From Lacibacter cauensis (lineage in GTDB: Bacteria; Bacteroidota; Bacteroidia; Chitinophagales; Chitinophagaceae): DNA of 64,000 bases. The notes under the pieces were generated by a model. That model ran no database searches. It saw nothing but the letters and a program-made list of their open reading frames with translations, and was not told where the DNA came from. Within the stretch, counting starts at the first letter, position 1. Every line of letters starts with the position of its first letter. Position numbers and translations under genes: made by a program. This document shows, one piece after another, positions 6,956 to 17,151 of this stretch. Where the stretch lies: assembly GCF_007830055.1 (NCBI RefSeq), contig NZ_VLLE01000002.1, forward strand, positions 135,953-199,952, read 5' to 3'.

Positions 6956-8587
6956 TTACTGCTGCACTGCACCAAACAAATCACCTTTATTCCAGGTGGG
7001 GCGATCGGTTGTTTGTGCAATGGAATAGCTGATGAGGAAATTCAACTGTACATAAGTCTTCGCTGCAGTAAAATTGAAAACACCATCCAAGCCATCGGCA
7101 CTCTGGTGATAGTATTTCGCACGCCATTGTTTCACAAATGCATCGAGATCAAAACCGGGAATGTTGGTTTTGTTGCCGTACTTGATGTGCAATGCAGGAA
7201 TACCATTCATTACAAAGCTGTATTGATCGCTACGCACAAAACGATTCTGTTCCGGCTCGGGATCTTTTTCAACATCCAGTTTCAAATAAGAAGCGGCAAA
7301 TTTTACATTGTTCATAATACTGCTGTGTTCTGCACCCAACGGCACTACAGAAAGCAAAGGCGCAATCACTGTTGGCATATCGGTATTTACATCAGCCACA
7401 ATCGATGCTTTGGGTACAGTTGGATTGGCAGCGAAATACGAAGAACCGATCAAACCCATTTCTTCACCCGTAACCATTATAATCAACACCGAACGTTTGG
7501 GTTTTGCTCCGGATGTTTTATACACCCGTGCAATTTCCAGCAGCGATGCAACACCCGATGCATTGTCGTGTGCGCCATTGTAAATCGAATCGCCATTTAC
7601 CGCACGGCCAATACCTACATGATCGAGATGTGCACTGTGCACCACGTATTCATTCTTCAATGTTTTATCGCTGCCGGGAATTAAACCCACTACGTTATAA
7701 CTTTCAAAATCGGTATGCGTTGTGTTGTACGAAGCAGTAATGCTGCAAGGCAAAACAAACGATGAAGCTTTTCCTTTCTTCATATCGGCCAACACCTGCT
7801 CCACATTTTTACCCGAGTGCATAAACAAACGGTTGAGTAGTGCTTTGCTGCTGTTGAGCACCACCTGCATATTGCCAATAAAGGCACGACCGTATGCAGT
7901 TGTTTTTTCAGGATTCAATGCTACGTTTGTTTGAATAACTGCAGCACTGTTGCCAGCAAGGCGAGGCGCTAAATTGATGAGTACTGCACCAACAGCTCCT
8001 TTTGCAAAAGCCGTGTTGAGTTTATTACCGCCGTTGGAGAAATGTGCTGTAAGTGTTGAAATTAAACCATCAGGAGCACCGGCAACTATCACGACAATTT
8101 TTCCTTTAACATCAATGCCTGCATAGTCAGAATACTGTCCGGGAATTTCTACACCATATCCTACAAATACCAACTGGCCTGCTGCTGCTGCATTTGTTTG
8201 TAAGGGATGCGGTACAGCGGTAAAGTCAACTGCAAAATCCAACGTATCACTATTGCCTTGCTGATCTTTTAATACAGCAACTGCCGATTTGTTATTGAGC
8301 AACGAACGACGCAGAATTAATTTCTGTGTATAACCGCCATTATCACCACCGGGTGCAACACCCATTTGTTTGTATTGATCCACTACATAATCAACCGCCA
8401 GCTGATAACCTTCTGTGCCGGGTAAACGGCCTTTCAGTTTGTCATCGGCCAGGTACGCAATATGCGAACGGATCGTATTGGTATCGATCCTGTTCATGGC
8501 CTGTTGTATCTTTTTTGAAACAGTTACCTGTTGTGCAGAGCTGTGCAGACCTGCAAGCGTTAGAAGAATGAGCGCATACTTTTTCAT
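6956..8587 (-). CDS. M28-family zinc aminopeptidase with PA domain
   Basis: A 543-residue exported enzyme. The signal peptide ends at AGLHSSAQQ. Residues about 130-270 form a protease-associated domain (VFVGYGVEIPGQYSDYAGIDVKGK). The C-terminal M28 catalytic domain shows the zinc ligands: HSAHLDHVG (His), IYNGAHDNASG (bridging Asp), TGEEMGLIGS (general base Glu and ligand Glu), VNTDMP (Asp) and a final HQSADG. It should remove N-terminal residues from peptides in the periplasm or outside the cell. It is transcribed alone, divergently from the Asp-box protein at 8950. Confidence 0.93.
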   Translation of the reverse strand: MKKYALILLTLAGLHSSAQQVTVSKKIQQAMNRIDTNTIRSHIAYLADDKLKGRLPGTEGYQLAVDYVVDQYKQMGVAPGGDNGGYTQKLILRRSLLNNKSAVAVLKDQQGNSDTLDFAVDFTAVPHPLQTNAAAAGQLVFVGYGVEIPGQYSDYAGIDVKGKIVVIVAGAPDGLISTLTAHFSNGGNKLNTAFAKGAVGAVLINLAPRLAGNSAAVIQTNVALNPEKTTAYGRAFIGNMQVVLNSSKALLNRLFMHSGKNVEQVLADMKKGKASSFVLPCSITASYNTTHTDFESYNVVGLIPGSDKTLKNEYVVHSAHLDHVGIGRAVNGDSIYNGAHDNASGVASLLEIARVYKTSGAKPKRSVLIIMVTGEEMGLIGSSYFAANPTVPKASIVADVNTDMPTVIAPLLSVVPLGAEHSSIMNNVKFAASYLKLDVEKDPEPEQNRFVRSDQYSFVMNGIPALHIKYGNKTNIPGFDLDAFVKQWRAKYYHQSADGLDGVFNFTAAKTYVQLNFLISYSIAQTTDRPTWNKGDLFGAVQQ

Positions 8588-8696
8588 GCAGACAAGATAA
8601 AGAAAAACTCAACGCTGTTTGATAAAGCGGGAATCACGAAGAGTTTTTTGAACCACGAAAGAAGAAGGCGCACAAAGCAACACAAAATCGTGAAAG

Positions 8697-8772
8697 ACCT
8701 GACAGGTTAATGCATTCAGTTATTGCTGTACAATTAAATGCAAACTGCACAATTGGAATTAACCTGTCAGGT
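8697..8772. repeat. 76-bp palindromic element, copy 3
   Basis: Third copy with identical ends and length to those at 5160 and 6784. The interior shares TTAATGCATT and GCAAACTGCA with the others. All three copies lie within 3.6 kb and always between genes. Confidence 0.9.
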
Positions 8773-8781
8773 CAAAATCTT

Positions 8782-8901
8782 TTCGTGTCAATTCGTGTTA
8801 TTCGTGGCCTTCATCTGTGTTCATCAGCGTCCATCTGTGGCTCCAATAATTTCTTCGTGTTCATTCGTGCTATTCGTGGCACTGTTCATATAATTCGTGG
8901 C
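8782..8901. repeat. degenerate direct repeat (attcgtg words)
   Basis: A 27-base unit of the form ttcgtgtnnattcgtgnta then ttcgtggc occurs at 8782-8808 and 8854-8880, with a partial third unit ending at 8901. Between them is catctgtg-rich sequence that is itself internally repeated. It is probably an old expanded repeat with no coding function. Confidence 0.7.
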
Positions 8902-8949
8902 TTATGTCTGCCCAACTTGTTTTATATTCCCGGTCCAAAACAATTCAGC

Positions 8950-11900
8950 ATGCAGAAAATTCTTGTGGCTGCTCTTTTGCTTACCACAGCAGCAGCGAAC
9001 GCACAAACAAAACCCGATACGATAAAGGTTGATCTCAACAAACAGTTTTCATCTGTGAAATGGCGCAACATCGGTCCCTTCCGTGGCGGACGTTCCAACT
9101 GCGGTACAGGTGTTCCCGGCGATATTAATACCTATTACATGGGTACTACCGGTGGTGGTTTGTGGAAGACCGATGATCTTGGTCTCAATTGGACAAACAT
9201 TTCCGATGGTTATTTTAAAACAGGAAGTGTAGGTGCCATTGCGGTTCCGGAAAGTGATGCGAACGTTGTGTATGTTGGTATGGGCGAACATGCCGTACGT
9301 GGTGTAATGACGCATCATGGCGATGGGGTGTACAAGAGTACCGATGCCGGTAAAACATGGAAGCACATGGGCCTCGAAGCCACACAACATATTGCACGCA
9401 TTGTGGTGCATCCGAAAGATCCCAACACATTATTGGTTGCAGCGCAAGGCGCCTTATACAGCAAGAGTAAAGAACGTGGTATTTATAAATCAACAGATGG
9501 TGGTGTAACCTGGAAGAATGTATTATTCGTGAATGAAAATACCGGTTGCAATGAACTGAGCATGGATATGAACAATCCTCGCATCATCTATGCTTCGATG
9601 TGGGAGCATGGCCGCAAACCCTGGCAGGTGATCAGCGGTGGTGCAGGAAGTGGTTTGTATAAAAGTGTTGATGGTGGTGATACCTGGCAGAAATTAACAA
9701 CAGGCTTACCAACAGAAATGGGTAAGATGTCCATTGCCGTTAGTCGTTCTAATCCGGATAAAGTATATGCACTCATTGAAAGTGATAGTGAAAAAGAAGC
9801 AGGTGGTTTATTTGTGAGCAACAATGCCGGCGCCAGCTGGAGCAGGATTACCAACGATCATCGTCTCATTCAACGTGCATGGTATTACATTGAACTGTTT
9901 GTTGATCCCAACAACGATCAAACCATTTATGTATTGAGTGCGCCTGCCTTGCGTTCAAGAGATGGCGGAAAAACATGGGAAAACTTAAGTGGTACACACG
10001 GCGATTATCATGATCTCTGGATCAATCCAAAGAATTCCAATAACATGATCATCAGTAACGATGGCGGCAGTGCCGTATCGGTGAATTTTGGTAAAACATG
10101 GAGCCCGCAGAACCAGATGCCTACAGCACAGTTCTACCGCATCAACGTCGATAATCAATTTCCGTATCGCATCTATGGCGGTCAGCAGGATAATACATCG
10201 GTGTCTATTCAACATCGCAGCTTTGGTGGCGGTTCCATTACTGCCAGCGATTGGGAAGCATCAGCAGGTGGTGAGAGTGCGTTCCTTGCATTCGATCCTA
10301 ATGATCCACGTTTTGTATTGGGCGGCAGCTACCAGGGAACCATTGAAGTACTCGACACCAAAGCAAAAGGCAGCACCAATATTATGCCTGCACCCATTCA
10401 GTATTTAGGCAGAGATGCAAAAGATATCAAATACCGTTACAACTGGAATGCGCCCATCATCTGGAGCAAGCATGAACCGAATACCTATTATCATGGTGCA
10501 CAGGTATTGTTGAAGACAACCGATATGGGTCGTACCTGGAAAGAAGTATCACCCGATCTTACACGCAACGAAAAAGAAAAACAAGGAAAGGGTGGTGTGC
10601 CTTACACCAACGAAGCAGTAGGTGCAGAAAACTATGGCACACTTGCATACGTGATGGAATCACCGCATGAAAAAGGTGTGATGTATACCGGTAGTGATGA
10701 TGGTTATGTGTATGTAACAAAAGATGGCGGTGCTACCTGGACCAATATTACACCGGCAGGTTTGCAGGAATGTCTCATCAATGCCATTGAAGTATCACCA
10801 CACGATAAAGCAACGGTGTACATTGCTACCACACGTTATAAGTTCAACGATCATACACCCGGTTTATACAAGTCAACCGACTACGGTAAAACATGGACGA
10901 AGATCAACAACGGTATTGCCAACAATGCATTCACCCGTGTAGTGCGTGAAGATGAGGTACGGAAAGATCTGTTGTATGCAGGTACAGAGTTGGGTGTGTA
11001 TTTATCGTTTGATGGAGGAAAGAACTGGCAGCCCTTTCAATTGAACTTGCCTGTTACACCCATCACCGATCTGCGTGTACACAAAGGCGATTTGATTGCA
11101 GCCACATCGGGCCGCAGCTTTTGGGTATTGGATGAAATACATGTATTGCGCCAGTACAACAAAGAGCAAACAGGGTTGCAGTTGTACAAACCCGAAGATG
11201 CGTATATCGCCAACGGTTACAGTGCCATGAATGCAGCCAACCCTACGGGTACTGCACGTGGTGCAGGTGTAAATCCGGCGAATGGTGTAGTGCTGTATTA
11301 CAACTTACCCGAATTGAAAGCAACGGATACGGTTACAATGACCATTACGGATGCAAGCGGAACAGTCATCCGCAGTTTTAGCTCTGTGGCAGAGAGTGCA
11401 GCGTATTACGATGGTGCACCGCCGGCCAACCCAACACTCAGCAAACAAAAAGGATTGAATCGTTTTGTGTGGGATATGCGCTTCGCTACCATGCCCGGCA
11501 TACCCAATGTATATATCGAAAGCAGTTATGCAGGCCACAAAGCTAGTCCAGGTACTTATACCGTAACATTAAAGGCAGGAGCACAGCAACAAACAACCAA
11601 TGCTGTTATTTTAATGAACCCGTTGTACCCAACCACTGCTGCCGATTACAGTGCGTACGATGCGTTTATGCGTGCTGCTGAAAGCGAAGTAACGGTGATG
11701 CATAACCTCGTAAACAAACTCAACGGTAAACGTTTGCAGCTGGATGAATTGATTAAGAACTTAACGGATGCCAAATATGCGGCCCTGAAAAAAGAAGCCG
11801 ACTCCTTAAGCAAAGACATGAAAGCATGGGATGAAGACATGGTGCAGCGCAAAAGCAAAGCGTATGATGATGTAGAGAACTTCCCCAATAAGTTTACGGC

Positions 11901-12090
11901 CAATTACCTGTTCATGATCAACCAGACCGAAAGCGATATCCCCCGTGTGAACCAGCCGAGCATTGATCTGAAAAAAGAATACGATGTACAATGGTTGGTA
12001 TTAAAACAAAGAGCGGATGCATTGGAAGCACGTTTGAGTGTGTTGAATAAAAAGTTGAGTGAAGCAGGCGTGGGAGCGATTTGGAAGTAG
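8950..12090 (+). CDS. large secreted Asp-box/BNR (sortilin-like) repeat protein
   Basis: A 1046-residue protein with an SPI signal ([19 protein letters not shown]). The body is one or two beta-propellers built from Asp-box repeats. At least nine match SxDxGxTW closely, including [76 protein letters not shown] and [21 protein letters not shown] near the start is typical of this Bacteroidota family. The last 250 residues are a beta domain followed by a helical, Lys/Asp-rich region. Such proteins are annotated as glycosyl hydrolases, but Asp-boxes alone do not show catalysis. The start is set at the signal peptide rather than at the frame's opening in repeat DNA at 8710. Confidence 0.88.
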   Translation: MQKILVAALLLTTAAANAQTKPDTIKVDLNKQFSSVKWRNIGPFRGGRSNCGTGVPGDINTYYMGTTGGGLWKTDDLGLNWTNISDGYFKTGSVGAIAVPESDANVVYVGMGEHAVRGVMTHHGDGVYKSTDAGKTWKHMGLEATQHIARIVVHPKDPNTLLVAAQGALYSKSKERGIYKSTDGGVTWKNVLFVNENTGCNELSMDMNNPRIIYASMWEHGRKPWQVISGGAGSGLYKSVDGGDTWQKLTTGLPTEMGKMSIAVSRSNPDKVYALIESDSEKEAGGLFVSNNAGASWSRITNDHRLIQRAWYYIELFVDPNNDQTIYVLSAPALRSRDGGKTWENLSGTHGDYHDLWINPKNSNNMIISNDGGSAVSVNFGKTWSPQNQMPTAQFYRINVDNQFPYRIYGGQQDNTSVSIQHRSFGGGSITASDWEASAGGESAFLAFDPNDPRFVLGGSYQGTIEVLDTKAKGSTNIMPAPIQYLGRDAKDIKYRYNWNAPIIWSKHEPNTYYHGAQVLLKTTDMGRTWKEVSPDLTRNEKEKQGKGGVPYTNEAVGAENYGTLAYVMESPHEKGVMYTGSDDGYVYVTKDGGATWTNITPAGLQECLINAIEVSPHDKATVYIATTRYKFNDHTPGLYKSTDYGKTWTKINNGIANNAFTRVVREDEVRKDLLYAGTELGVYLSFDGGKNWQPFQLNLPVTPITDLRVHKGDLIAATSGRSFWVLDEIHVLRQYNKEQTGLQLYKPEDAYIANGYSAMNAANPTGTARGAGVNPANGVVLYYNLPELKATDTVTMTITDASGTVIRSFSSVAESAAYYDGAPPANPTLSKQKGLNRFVWDMRFATMPGIPNVYIESSYAGHKASPGTYTVTLKAGAQQQTTNAVILMNPLYPTTAADYSAYDAFMRAAESEVTVMHNLVNKLNGKRLQLDELIKNLTDAKYAALKKEADSLSKDMKAWDEDMVQRKSKAYDDVENFPNKFTANYLFMINQTESDIPRVNQPSIDLKKEYDVQWLVLKQRADALEARLSVLNKKLSEAGVGAIWK

Positions 12091-12211
12091 TGTTGAGCAA
12101 GTCGATAATAGTTGTTTGATAGCGAATCCCGTAGCAAAATGTGTTGTCGTGGAGCATTTGATATAACACGAAGAAACCCTTGGCTAAATTGGCTTGCTGA
12201 AAAAATAATCT

Positions 12212-13027
12212 ATGAAGTTGCGTTTGTTTCGAAAGCGATTACTTAATGGAATTGCCTTAGAATATTCACTCAATGAGCTTCTTCAATTAGTGATATTAAA
12301 AAAGGTTGTATCATTTTTTAATAATTGGAAAAGAAAAGATGATGTGAAATTCATGGAAATCAAATTTCATGAGTTATTCGTTTCCATTATATCGCTAGAT
12401 ACACGAATTGATCGCAGGGAGAAAATAACAAATAGTTTGAGCCAAAATGGTATTACGTTTAGATTTGTTAATGCAATAGATGGTTCAAAAATAATTCCTT
12501 CGAATTATTCTGATTTTTTCTCGAAACAGTCTATAGAAAGCTTATCTAAAGGAAGTATTGGTTGTATTTTATCACATTATAAGGCATTGGAGATTATTGC
12601 CAATTCTCACAATAATTTTGCGTTAATCTTTGAAGATGATGTGGTTTTGCCGAAAGGCTTTAAAGGAAAACTTGAATTAGTATTGAAGGAAATCCCTCGG
12701 AATTTTGATATATTGTATTTAGCTAGTAACTTATCACGAAGAAGTGATATGCGATATTGGGTGTCTAATAATTTATATGTTCCGGTATATCCAAGAAGCG
12801 GCCAATATGCATATTTGATATCAAAAAAAGGAGCTCAAAAAATTATTTTAAATATTAAGCCTGTTAACATTTTACTTGGTGGCATAGATACTATAATTGG
12901 ACGAATGGTTTCAAAAGGTGAGTTGATAGCATATCATGTACGGGATAATTTATGTGTGGTAGATTACGAAAGTCCCAGTAACATTGATAATGCTTCTAAT
13001 CCTAACAAGAAGATTTTTAAAAGCTAA
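12212..13027 (+). CDS. glycosyltransferase family 25 protein
   Basis: A 271-residue protein of the LPS-type beta-galactosyl/glucosyltransferase family GT25. LFVSIISLDTRIDRREKI is the N-terminal nucleotide-sugar strand with the conserved Asp-Arg. GSIGCILSHYKALEII is the family's helix. FALIFEDDVVLPKGF near 140 carries the EDD metal/nucleotide motif. It probably transfers a sugar to a cell-surface glycan. ATG 12212 gives 47 residues before the domain, and ATG 12353 would start exactly at it, so the start is uncertain. The gene and its neighbour at 13032 are clearly more AT-rich than the flanking genes, which suggests acquisition. Confidence 0.82.
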   Translation: MKLRLFRKRLLNGIALEYSLNELLQLVILKKVVSFFNNWKRKDDVKFMEIKFHELFVSIISLDTRIDRREKITNSLSQNGITFRFVNAIDGSKIIPSNYSDFFSKQSIESLSKGSIGCILSHYKALEIIANSHNNFALIFEDDVVLPKGFKGKLELVLKEIPRNFDILYLASNLSRRSDMRYWVSNNLYVPVYPRSGQYAYLISKKGAQKIILNIKPVNILLGGIDTIIGRMVSKGELIAYHVRDNLCVVDYESPSNIDNASNPNKKIFKS

Positions 13028-13031
13028 TTAT

Positions 13032-13805
13032 ATGATAAAAATATTGCAATATTCCGGCGTTTTTGGCGCTATATTGATTATTTCTGGCGCTTTGAAGTTT
13101 TACTTTTATTACAAGCAGTTTAATATTTCTGTTTTACGCTTTTTTGATTTGCAAGAAATTCTAACATTATTTATGGATAACGTATTAGCGTTTCTTGGGG
13201 CAATGCTTGTCTCTACTTTTTTTATTTTACACTTTCATGAAAACATAAAAGCTGATATTAGTAATGAAAAAATAAAAGCTGGTTCAATTCTGATAGAGCA
13301 ATGGGGGCTTATTTTGAAATATATTGTTGTTGTGACAACTTTTGTTTTTGTGTACAAATTTGTTGCTATAAATGTGACTTATAAAGATGCTTTATTGCTA
13401 ACGCTACTAGGTGTCATAATGTTTACGATTGTACCCTTATTATATATACTTGTTGTTAGAAAATTTGGGGGTATTGTTGAAACAGAATCTTTGAAAACTA
13501 CAGATACTTTATTTTATGATGGTTATATCTTCATTTACTCGCTAATTTTTATATGCTATTCAATTGCCACAGGTTTCAATGAGGCATATAAGGTTAAGAA
13601 TAAGCGATATTATAAAGGAGTTTCAATAGAATTCAAGGATTCAACAGCGATTTCAGGAGATGGCGATACCTGCTTTCTTGGAGTTTCGAAAAACTATATA
13701 TACTTATATGATTTCAAAACAAATACAGGAATAGTTCATTCGATAGATAATGTTAAAGCAATAGCATTCCCAAAGCCAAATTCACATGAGAAGGTAAAAG
13801 AGTAG
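13032..13805 (+). CDS. uncharacterised multi-pass membrane protein
   Basis: A 257-residue protein with about four hydrophobic helices in the first 185 residues (near 5-25, 47-67, 93-113, 120-145 and 165-185). It has a soluble C-terminal tail of about 70 residues. ATG 13032 starts four bases after the glycosyltransferase stop, so the two are likely one transcript. The frame also opens upstream in overlap, but that start lacks support. No family recognised. Base composition is AT-rich like its partner. Confidence 0.65.
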   Translation: MIKILQYSGVFGAILIISGALKFYFYYKQFNISVLRFFDLQEILTLFMDNVLAFLGAMLVSTFFILHFHENIKADISNEKIKAGSILIEQWGLILKYIVVVTTFVFVYKFVAINVTYKDALLLTLLGVIMFTIVPLLYILVVRKFGGIVETESLKTTDTLFYDGYIFIYSLIFICYSIATGFNEAYKVKNKRYYKGVSIEFKDSTAISGDGDTCFLGVSKNYIYLYDFKTNTGIVHSIDNVKAIAFPKPNSHEKVKE

Positions 13806-13839
13806 CCTGAAACATATTTTAAGTAGTTTATGTTTCGCC

Positions 13840-13899
13840 CCGGTTCGTGTCTTCACGAACCGGAAAAACGTTATTCAAGGGTTCGTGATGACACGAACC
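13840..13899. repeat. two hairpins sharing one stem sequence
   Basis: CCGGTTCGTG (13840-13849) pairs perfectly with CACGAACCGG (13854-13863). A second hairpin, GGTTCGTG (13880-13887) with CACGAACC (13892-13899), follows. The stems are the same sequence and each loop is four bases. The pair looks like a REP doublet at the right edge of the AT-rich gene pair. It could also act as a terminator, although no T-run follows. Confidence 0.75.
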
Positions 13900-14001
13900 A
13901 AAGCAGAGAATCAGCGGATCACTTGATACCAACTGATTAACCTCTGATCCAGTAGCTGTCAAATATATCGGCAATTCATAAGTTTATTTTTAAGCGCAAA
14001 T

Positions 14002-14592
14002 ATGAAATCATTATTCAACTTCACTTTTATCTGCTTTCTGTTTTTTAGCTGTTCAACAGCAAATAATAAAAAAGCGGAAACGAGTAAAGAAATGAGTTAT
14101 GCAGATTCACTTGTAAATGCTGAGCTGGCAAAAAGTACATCAAAAAGTCAAGAGCAAGTCGGCAGCACCTACCCATCCTTTGCTTTTACTGTGAACAAGC
14201 AACAGGTAACAAACGAAAGTTTACGAGGCAAGGTCGTCTTTATTAATTTTTGGTTTGCGTCTTGTCCGCCTTGCCGTGTTGAATTTGAAGCGTTAAATAA
14301 GCTGTATGAAAAATACCGGGAGAATGACAGTTTTGTCTTTCTTTCTTTTACCTATGAAAATGGCGGGGAAATAGAAAGAATCAGGAAGGAAAATGACTTG
14401 CGTTTTCAAATTCTATCGATAAGTAATGAAGAGTGCAGAAGACTGAATTTAAATAATGGCTATCCTACGAATGTTGTCATCGATAAGCAGGGCGTGATCA
14501 GGAATGTTTATACCGGTGGCCACACTTCTTCGGATGAATCCAATCAGTTTTTTGTGAAGAATATTTATCCTGCAATCGAAAAGCTACTTTAA
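14002..14592 (+). CDS. TlpA/ResA-like thiol-disulfide lipoprotein
   Basis: A 196-residue thioredoxin-fold lipoprotein. The lipobox FFSC places the lipid on Cys17. Residues about 55-196 are the redoxin domain. VVFINFWFASCPPCRVEF carries the CPPC active site (Cys88, Cys91), which is the arrangement used by TlpA-type reductases. GYPTNVVIDKQGVIRN contains the cis-Pro segment near 155. It should work in the periplasm as a disulfide reductant, for example in cytochrome maturation or oxidative repair. The partner cannot be told from context, since it stands alone. Confidence 0.88.
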   Translation: MKSLFNFTFICFLFFSCSTANNKKAETSKEMSYADSLVNAELAKSTSKSQEQVGSTYPSFAFTVNKQQVTNESLRGKVVFINFWFASCPPCRVEFEALNKLYEKYRENDSFVFLSFTYENGGEIERIRKENDLRFQILSISNEECRRLNLNNGYPTNVVIDKQGVIRNVYTGGHTSSDESNQFFVKNIYPAIEKLL

Positions 14593-14696
14593 TGCAGTTC
14601 TATTTGGTTGGAGAGTAACCGTGTCCGGCGTAAGCGTTTCGCCTCCGTGGATCATCATTCTGGCGCAGGTCTCCCAATCTGTTGTAAAGGATTACC

Positions 14697-14704
14697 TACA
14701 TTTG
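14697..14704 (+). promoter_or_regulatory. candidate -7 promoter element
   Basis: TACATTTG matches the Bacteroidota -7 consensus TAnnTTTG exactly and lies 45 bases before the esterase start codon. A TTG at 14682 is closer than the usual -33 spacing, so support is only partial. Confidence 0.35.
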
Positions 14705-14748
14705 AAATGAGTTTCAATAACCTCGTCGTTCACACGATGGGGAATTAA

Positions 14749-15690
14749 ATGCAAACGTATATGTATCAACTGGTGATTGCTTTCATGTTTAGTTTTACGT
14801 TCTTGTTGCAAAGCCGTGCGCAACAAACATTTCCGAAAGTGGTGAGTGGACGTATTGAGCGGGTGGCAAATTTTCAATCGAAATATGTAACCGCACGAAC
14901 CGTTGATATCTGGTTGCCGGAAGGTTATGCTGATACGGCAAAATATGCTGTACTGTACATGCACGATGGACAAATGCTCTATGACCCGGAGCAATCGTGG
15001 AACAAACAGGCATGGGATGTGGATGATGCAGCTGCTGCCTTGCTTGCAGCAAACAAAGTACGGAAGTTCATCATCGTTGGTATCTGGAACAGTGGTCAGC
15101 AAAGACATCCTGATTATTTTCCGCAAAAGCCATTTGAACAGTTAACGCAAACAGCAAAAGATACAGTTGTTGCACAGTTGCAGCGTGCAGGAAGAACAGC
15201 GCAGGTTTTTCAGCCGCAGTCTGATAATTATTTAAAATTTATTGTACAGGAACTGAAACCGTTTATCGATAGCAAGTATGCCGTGCATACCAACAGGGAA
15301 AATACATTTATTGCCGGCAGCAGCATGGGCGGTTTGATTTCGTTGTATGCCATTTGCGAATACCCGAACGTGTTTGGTGGTGCGGCCTGTTTGTCTACAC
15401 ATTGGCCGGGCACGTTTACGCAAGAACACAATCCTGTTCCCGATGCATTTCTGCACTACGTTCGTCAGCATTTGCCCGATCCGAAAACACATAAAATTTA
15501 TTTCGATTGCGGTGATCAGACACTGGACGCATGGTATCCGGTCATTCAAAAAAAAGTGGATGCATTGCTGCAAACGAAAGGTTACAACAACGGCAACTGG
15601 ATGACAAAGTATTTTCCCGGCGAAGATCATAGCGAAATAGCGTGGGCGAAACGGGTAGCCATTCCGCTTACATTTTTATTGAAGAATTAA
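14749..15690 (+). CDS. secreted alpha/beta-hydrolase esterase (esterase D-like)
   Basis: A 313-residue exported hydrolase of the putative-esterase family (esterase D/IroE-like). The signal peptide ends at SRAQQ. VDIWLPEGYADTAKYAVLY is the typical first strand pair, and LYMHDGQ is an oxyanion region. FIAGSSMGGLISLY contains the nucleophile Ser192 in GxSxGG. FDCGDQTLD probably gives the acid, and FPGEDHSEIAWAKR gives the catalytic His. Members cleave acyl esters of sugars, siderophores or other small molecules. It ends 39 bases before the DUF2200 gene on the same strand. Confidence 0.88.
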   Translation: MQTYMYQLVIAFMFSFTFLLQSRAQQTFPKVVSGRIERVANFQSKYVTARTVDIWLPEGYADTAKYAVLYMHDGQMLYDPEQSWNKQAWDVDDAAAALLAANKVRKFIIVGIWNSGQQRHPDYFPQKPFEQLTQTAKDTVVAQLQRAGRTAQVFQPQSDNYLKFIVQELKPFIDSKYAVHTNRENTFIAGSSMGGLISLYAICEYPNVFGGAACLSTHWPGTFTQEHNPVPDAFLHYVRQHLPDPKTHKIYFDCGDQTLDAWYPVIQKKVDALLQTKGYNNGNWMTKYFPGEDHSEIAWAKRVAIPLTFLLKN

Positions 15691-15729
15691 TTCCTGCAAA
15701 AAATAGTACCTGTATAAATAACCTGTATT

Positions 15730-16092
15730 ATGCAAACAACAAAAGAACACGACGAACGAATTGCGAAGATGACCTTTGCTTCGGTGTATCCGCATTATGT
15801 GACCAAAGTGGAGAAGAAAGGCCGTACCAAAGAAGAGCTGCACCAGGTAATTGAATGGCTTACGGGCTTTAACGAAAAAAAACTGCAGGAGCAGATTGAT
15901 CAAAAGGTAACCTTCGAAATGTTTTTTAAGCATGCAACGCTGAATGCGAATGCACAACTCATTACCGGTGTTATTTGCGGTTACCGTGTAGAAGAAATTG
16001 AGAATCCGCTTACGCAGCAGGTACGCTATTTAGACAAGCTGGTAGATGAACTGGCAAAGGGTAAGAAGATGGAAAAAATTCTCCGTGGATAA
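15730..16092 (+). CDS. DUF2200 family protein
   Basis: A 120-residue cytosolic protein that matches the DUF2200 family over its whole length. [38 protein letters not shown] and the [19 protein letters not shown] segment are the conserved blocks. The fold is helical with a YdhG-like look. The function of the family is not established. It lies just after the esterase gene and may share its transcript. Confidence 0.88.
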   Translation: MQTTKEHDERIAKMTFASVYPHYVTKVEKKGRTKEELHQVIEWLTGFNEKKLQEQIDQKVTFEMFFKHATLNANAQLITGVICGYRVEEIENPLTQQVRYLDKLVDELAKGKKMEKILRG

Positions 16093-16132
16093 TAGCTGCA
16101 ACAACACTTGATGCTGTGATGCGTTACAAATC

Positions 16133-16888
16133 TTAAGGATTCTTCTTAATCAGCTCAATTGCTTTTTCTGCAAAGCGGTAGCCCATTGTAATATAACCTT
16201 GTGCCGACATGTGCAGGTCGTTGGTGATTTGTTTGCCTTCACGGTTGGTACCATCGTTGAGATCGTCGGTATCAATCCAGCCGAAACGAGGATTGGATGA
16301 GCCTATTTTTACCTGTATATCCCGAATCATTTGCCAATGCGGATACTGTTCGTTTTGCATACCAAAATCGCTCAGGCGACCAATGATAAAGTTGACGTCG
16401 GTGCGTTGTAAATCGGTACAAAGTTGTTGGTACAAACCCAGCAGACTGGCTTCATATACATCACCAAATTTCAGTCGTGCATCCCGTTCGCCCTGCATCC
16501 ACACAAATGTGATGGTAACAGGTTGTTCGTGTACGGCTGCTCGTACTTTGTTCAGCAGACTATCGTACAAATCGCCGTTGCCTGCAGGTACTTCGCCATG
16601 CAAGGGTTTCCATTGCTTGTACCAACGGCTGATGGGCTGGCTGCCCATTGCATGTTTTACAATCAGTACACGATCTTTGCCGAATGCTTTTTCCAGTGCA
16701 GGACGAAATGATTCTTCTGGACGCAGTTCCACCATATTCGACTGGCCGGAGAGGATAAACAAATGCACCCCTTCTTTCTTTTGTTGAAAAGCTGTAAGTG
16801 TTGCACATACAACCAGCATCAACATTGCTTTGATCAACACTTGATGGCGTTGCAAAGTTTGTATTTGTATCATTTTTCTATTCAACAT
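16133..16888 (-). CDS. SASA-domain carbohydrate esterase
   Basis: A 251-residue protein of the sialate O-acetylesterase/acetylxylan-esterase-like SASA family (SGNH fold). VHLFILSGQSNMVEL contains the nucleophile Ser in GQSNM. FVWMQGERDARL is the block III region with QGE. NDLHMSAQGY near 230 contains the C-terminal His (D-x-x-H type). It should remove acetyl groups from glycans outside the cytoplasm. A hydrophobic segment at 20-37 (IKAMLMLVVCATLTAF) is the signal, but it lies behind a basic leader. The true start may be the ATG at 16873 or at the methionine before the signal. Confidence 0.85.
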   Translation of the reverse strand: MLNRKMIQIQTLQRHQVLIKAMLMLVVCATLTAFQQKKEGVHLFILSGQSNMVELRPEESFRPALEKAFGKDRVLIVKHAMGSQPISRWYKQWKPLHGEVPAGNGDLYDSLLNKVRAAVHEQPVTITFVWMQGERDARLKFGDVYEASLLGLYQQLCTDLQRTDVNFIIGRLSDFGMQNEQYPHWQMIRDIQVKIGSSNPRFGWIDTDDLNDGTNREGKQITNDLHMSAQGYITMGYRFAEKAIELIKKNP

Positions 16889-17151
16889 CGGTAACCGGTA
16901 TTTGTTTTAGCGGAGATGAATCAACATGTGCATGCAAGAACACTTTTTAAAATTAGTAGAAAGTGATCTTCAGAATAGGCGTCAACCGGGAATGAACCAA
17001 TTCACCTCTATGTTTGGTTTGTTAGCACATGTTTCCAGGAGCTATACAAGCAATCCGATTATGAAACCAATTACTTTGTTTGTACATTGGCAATAGCTTT
17101 TGTTCCGGCAGGTTCGGATACAGAAGTACCACATCGTAAAACCAAACTATC

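Larger units (their letters stand above)
8588..8949. other. intergenic region with repeats between divergent genes
   Basis: This 362-base gap separates divergently transcribed genes. It holds the 76-bp element at 8697-8772. A degenerate direct repeat follows, built on ttcgtgt-attcgtg-tattcgtggc, at 8782-8808, 8854-8880 and in part at 8893-8901. An open frame runs through it into the gene at 8950, but its translation reflects the repeat and is not protein-like. Promoters for both genes must lie here; none is clear. Confidence 0.7.

Noticed and set aside
8710-8949. 80-residue N-terminal extension of the Asp-box protein
   Set aside because: It is translated from repeat DNA (attcgtg words) and the signal peptide begins at 8950.
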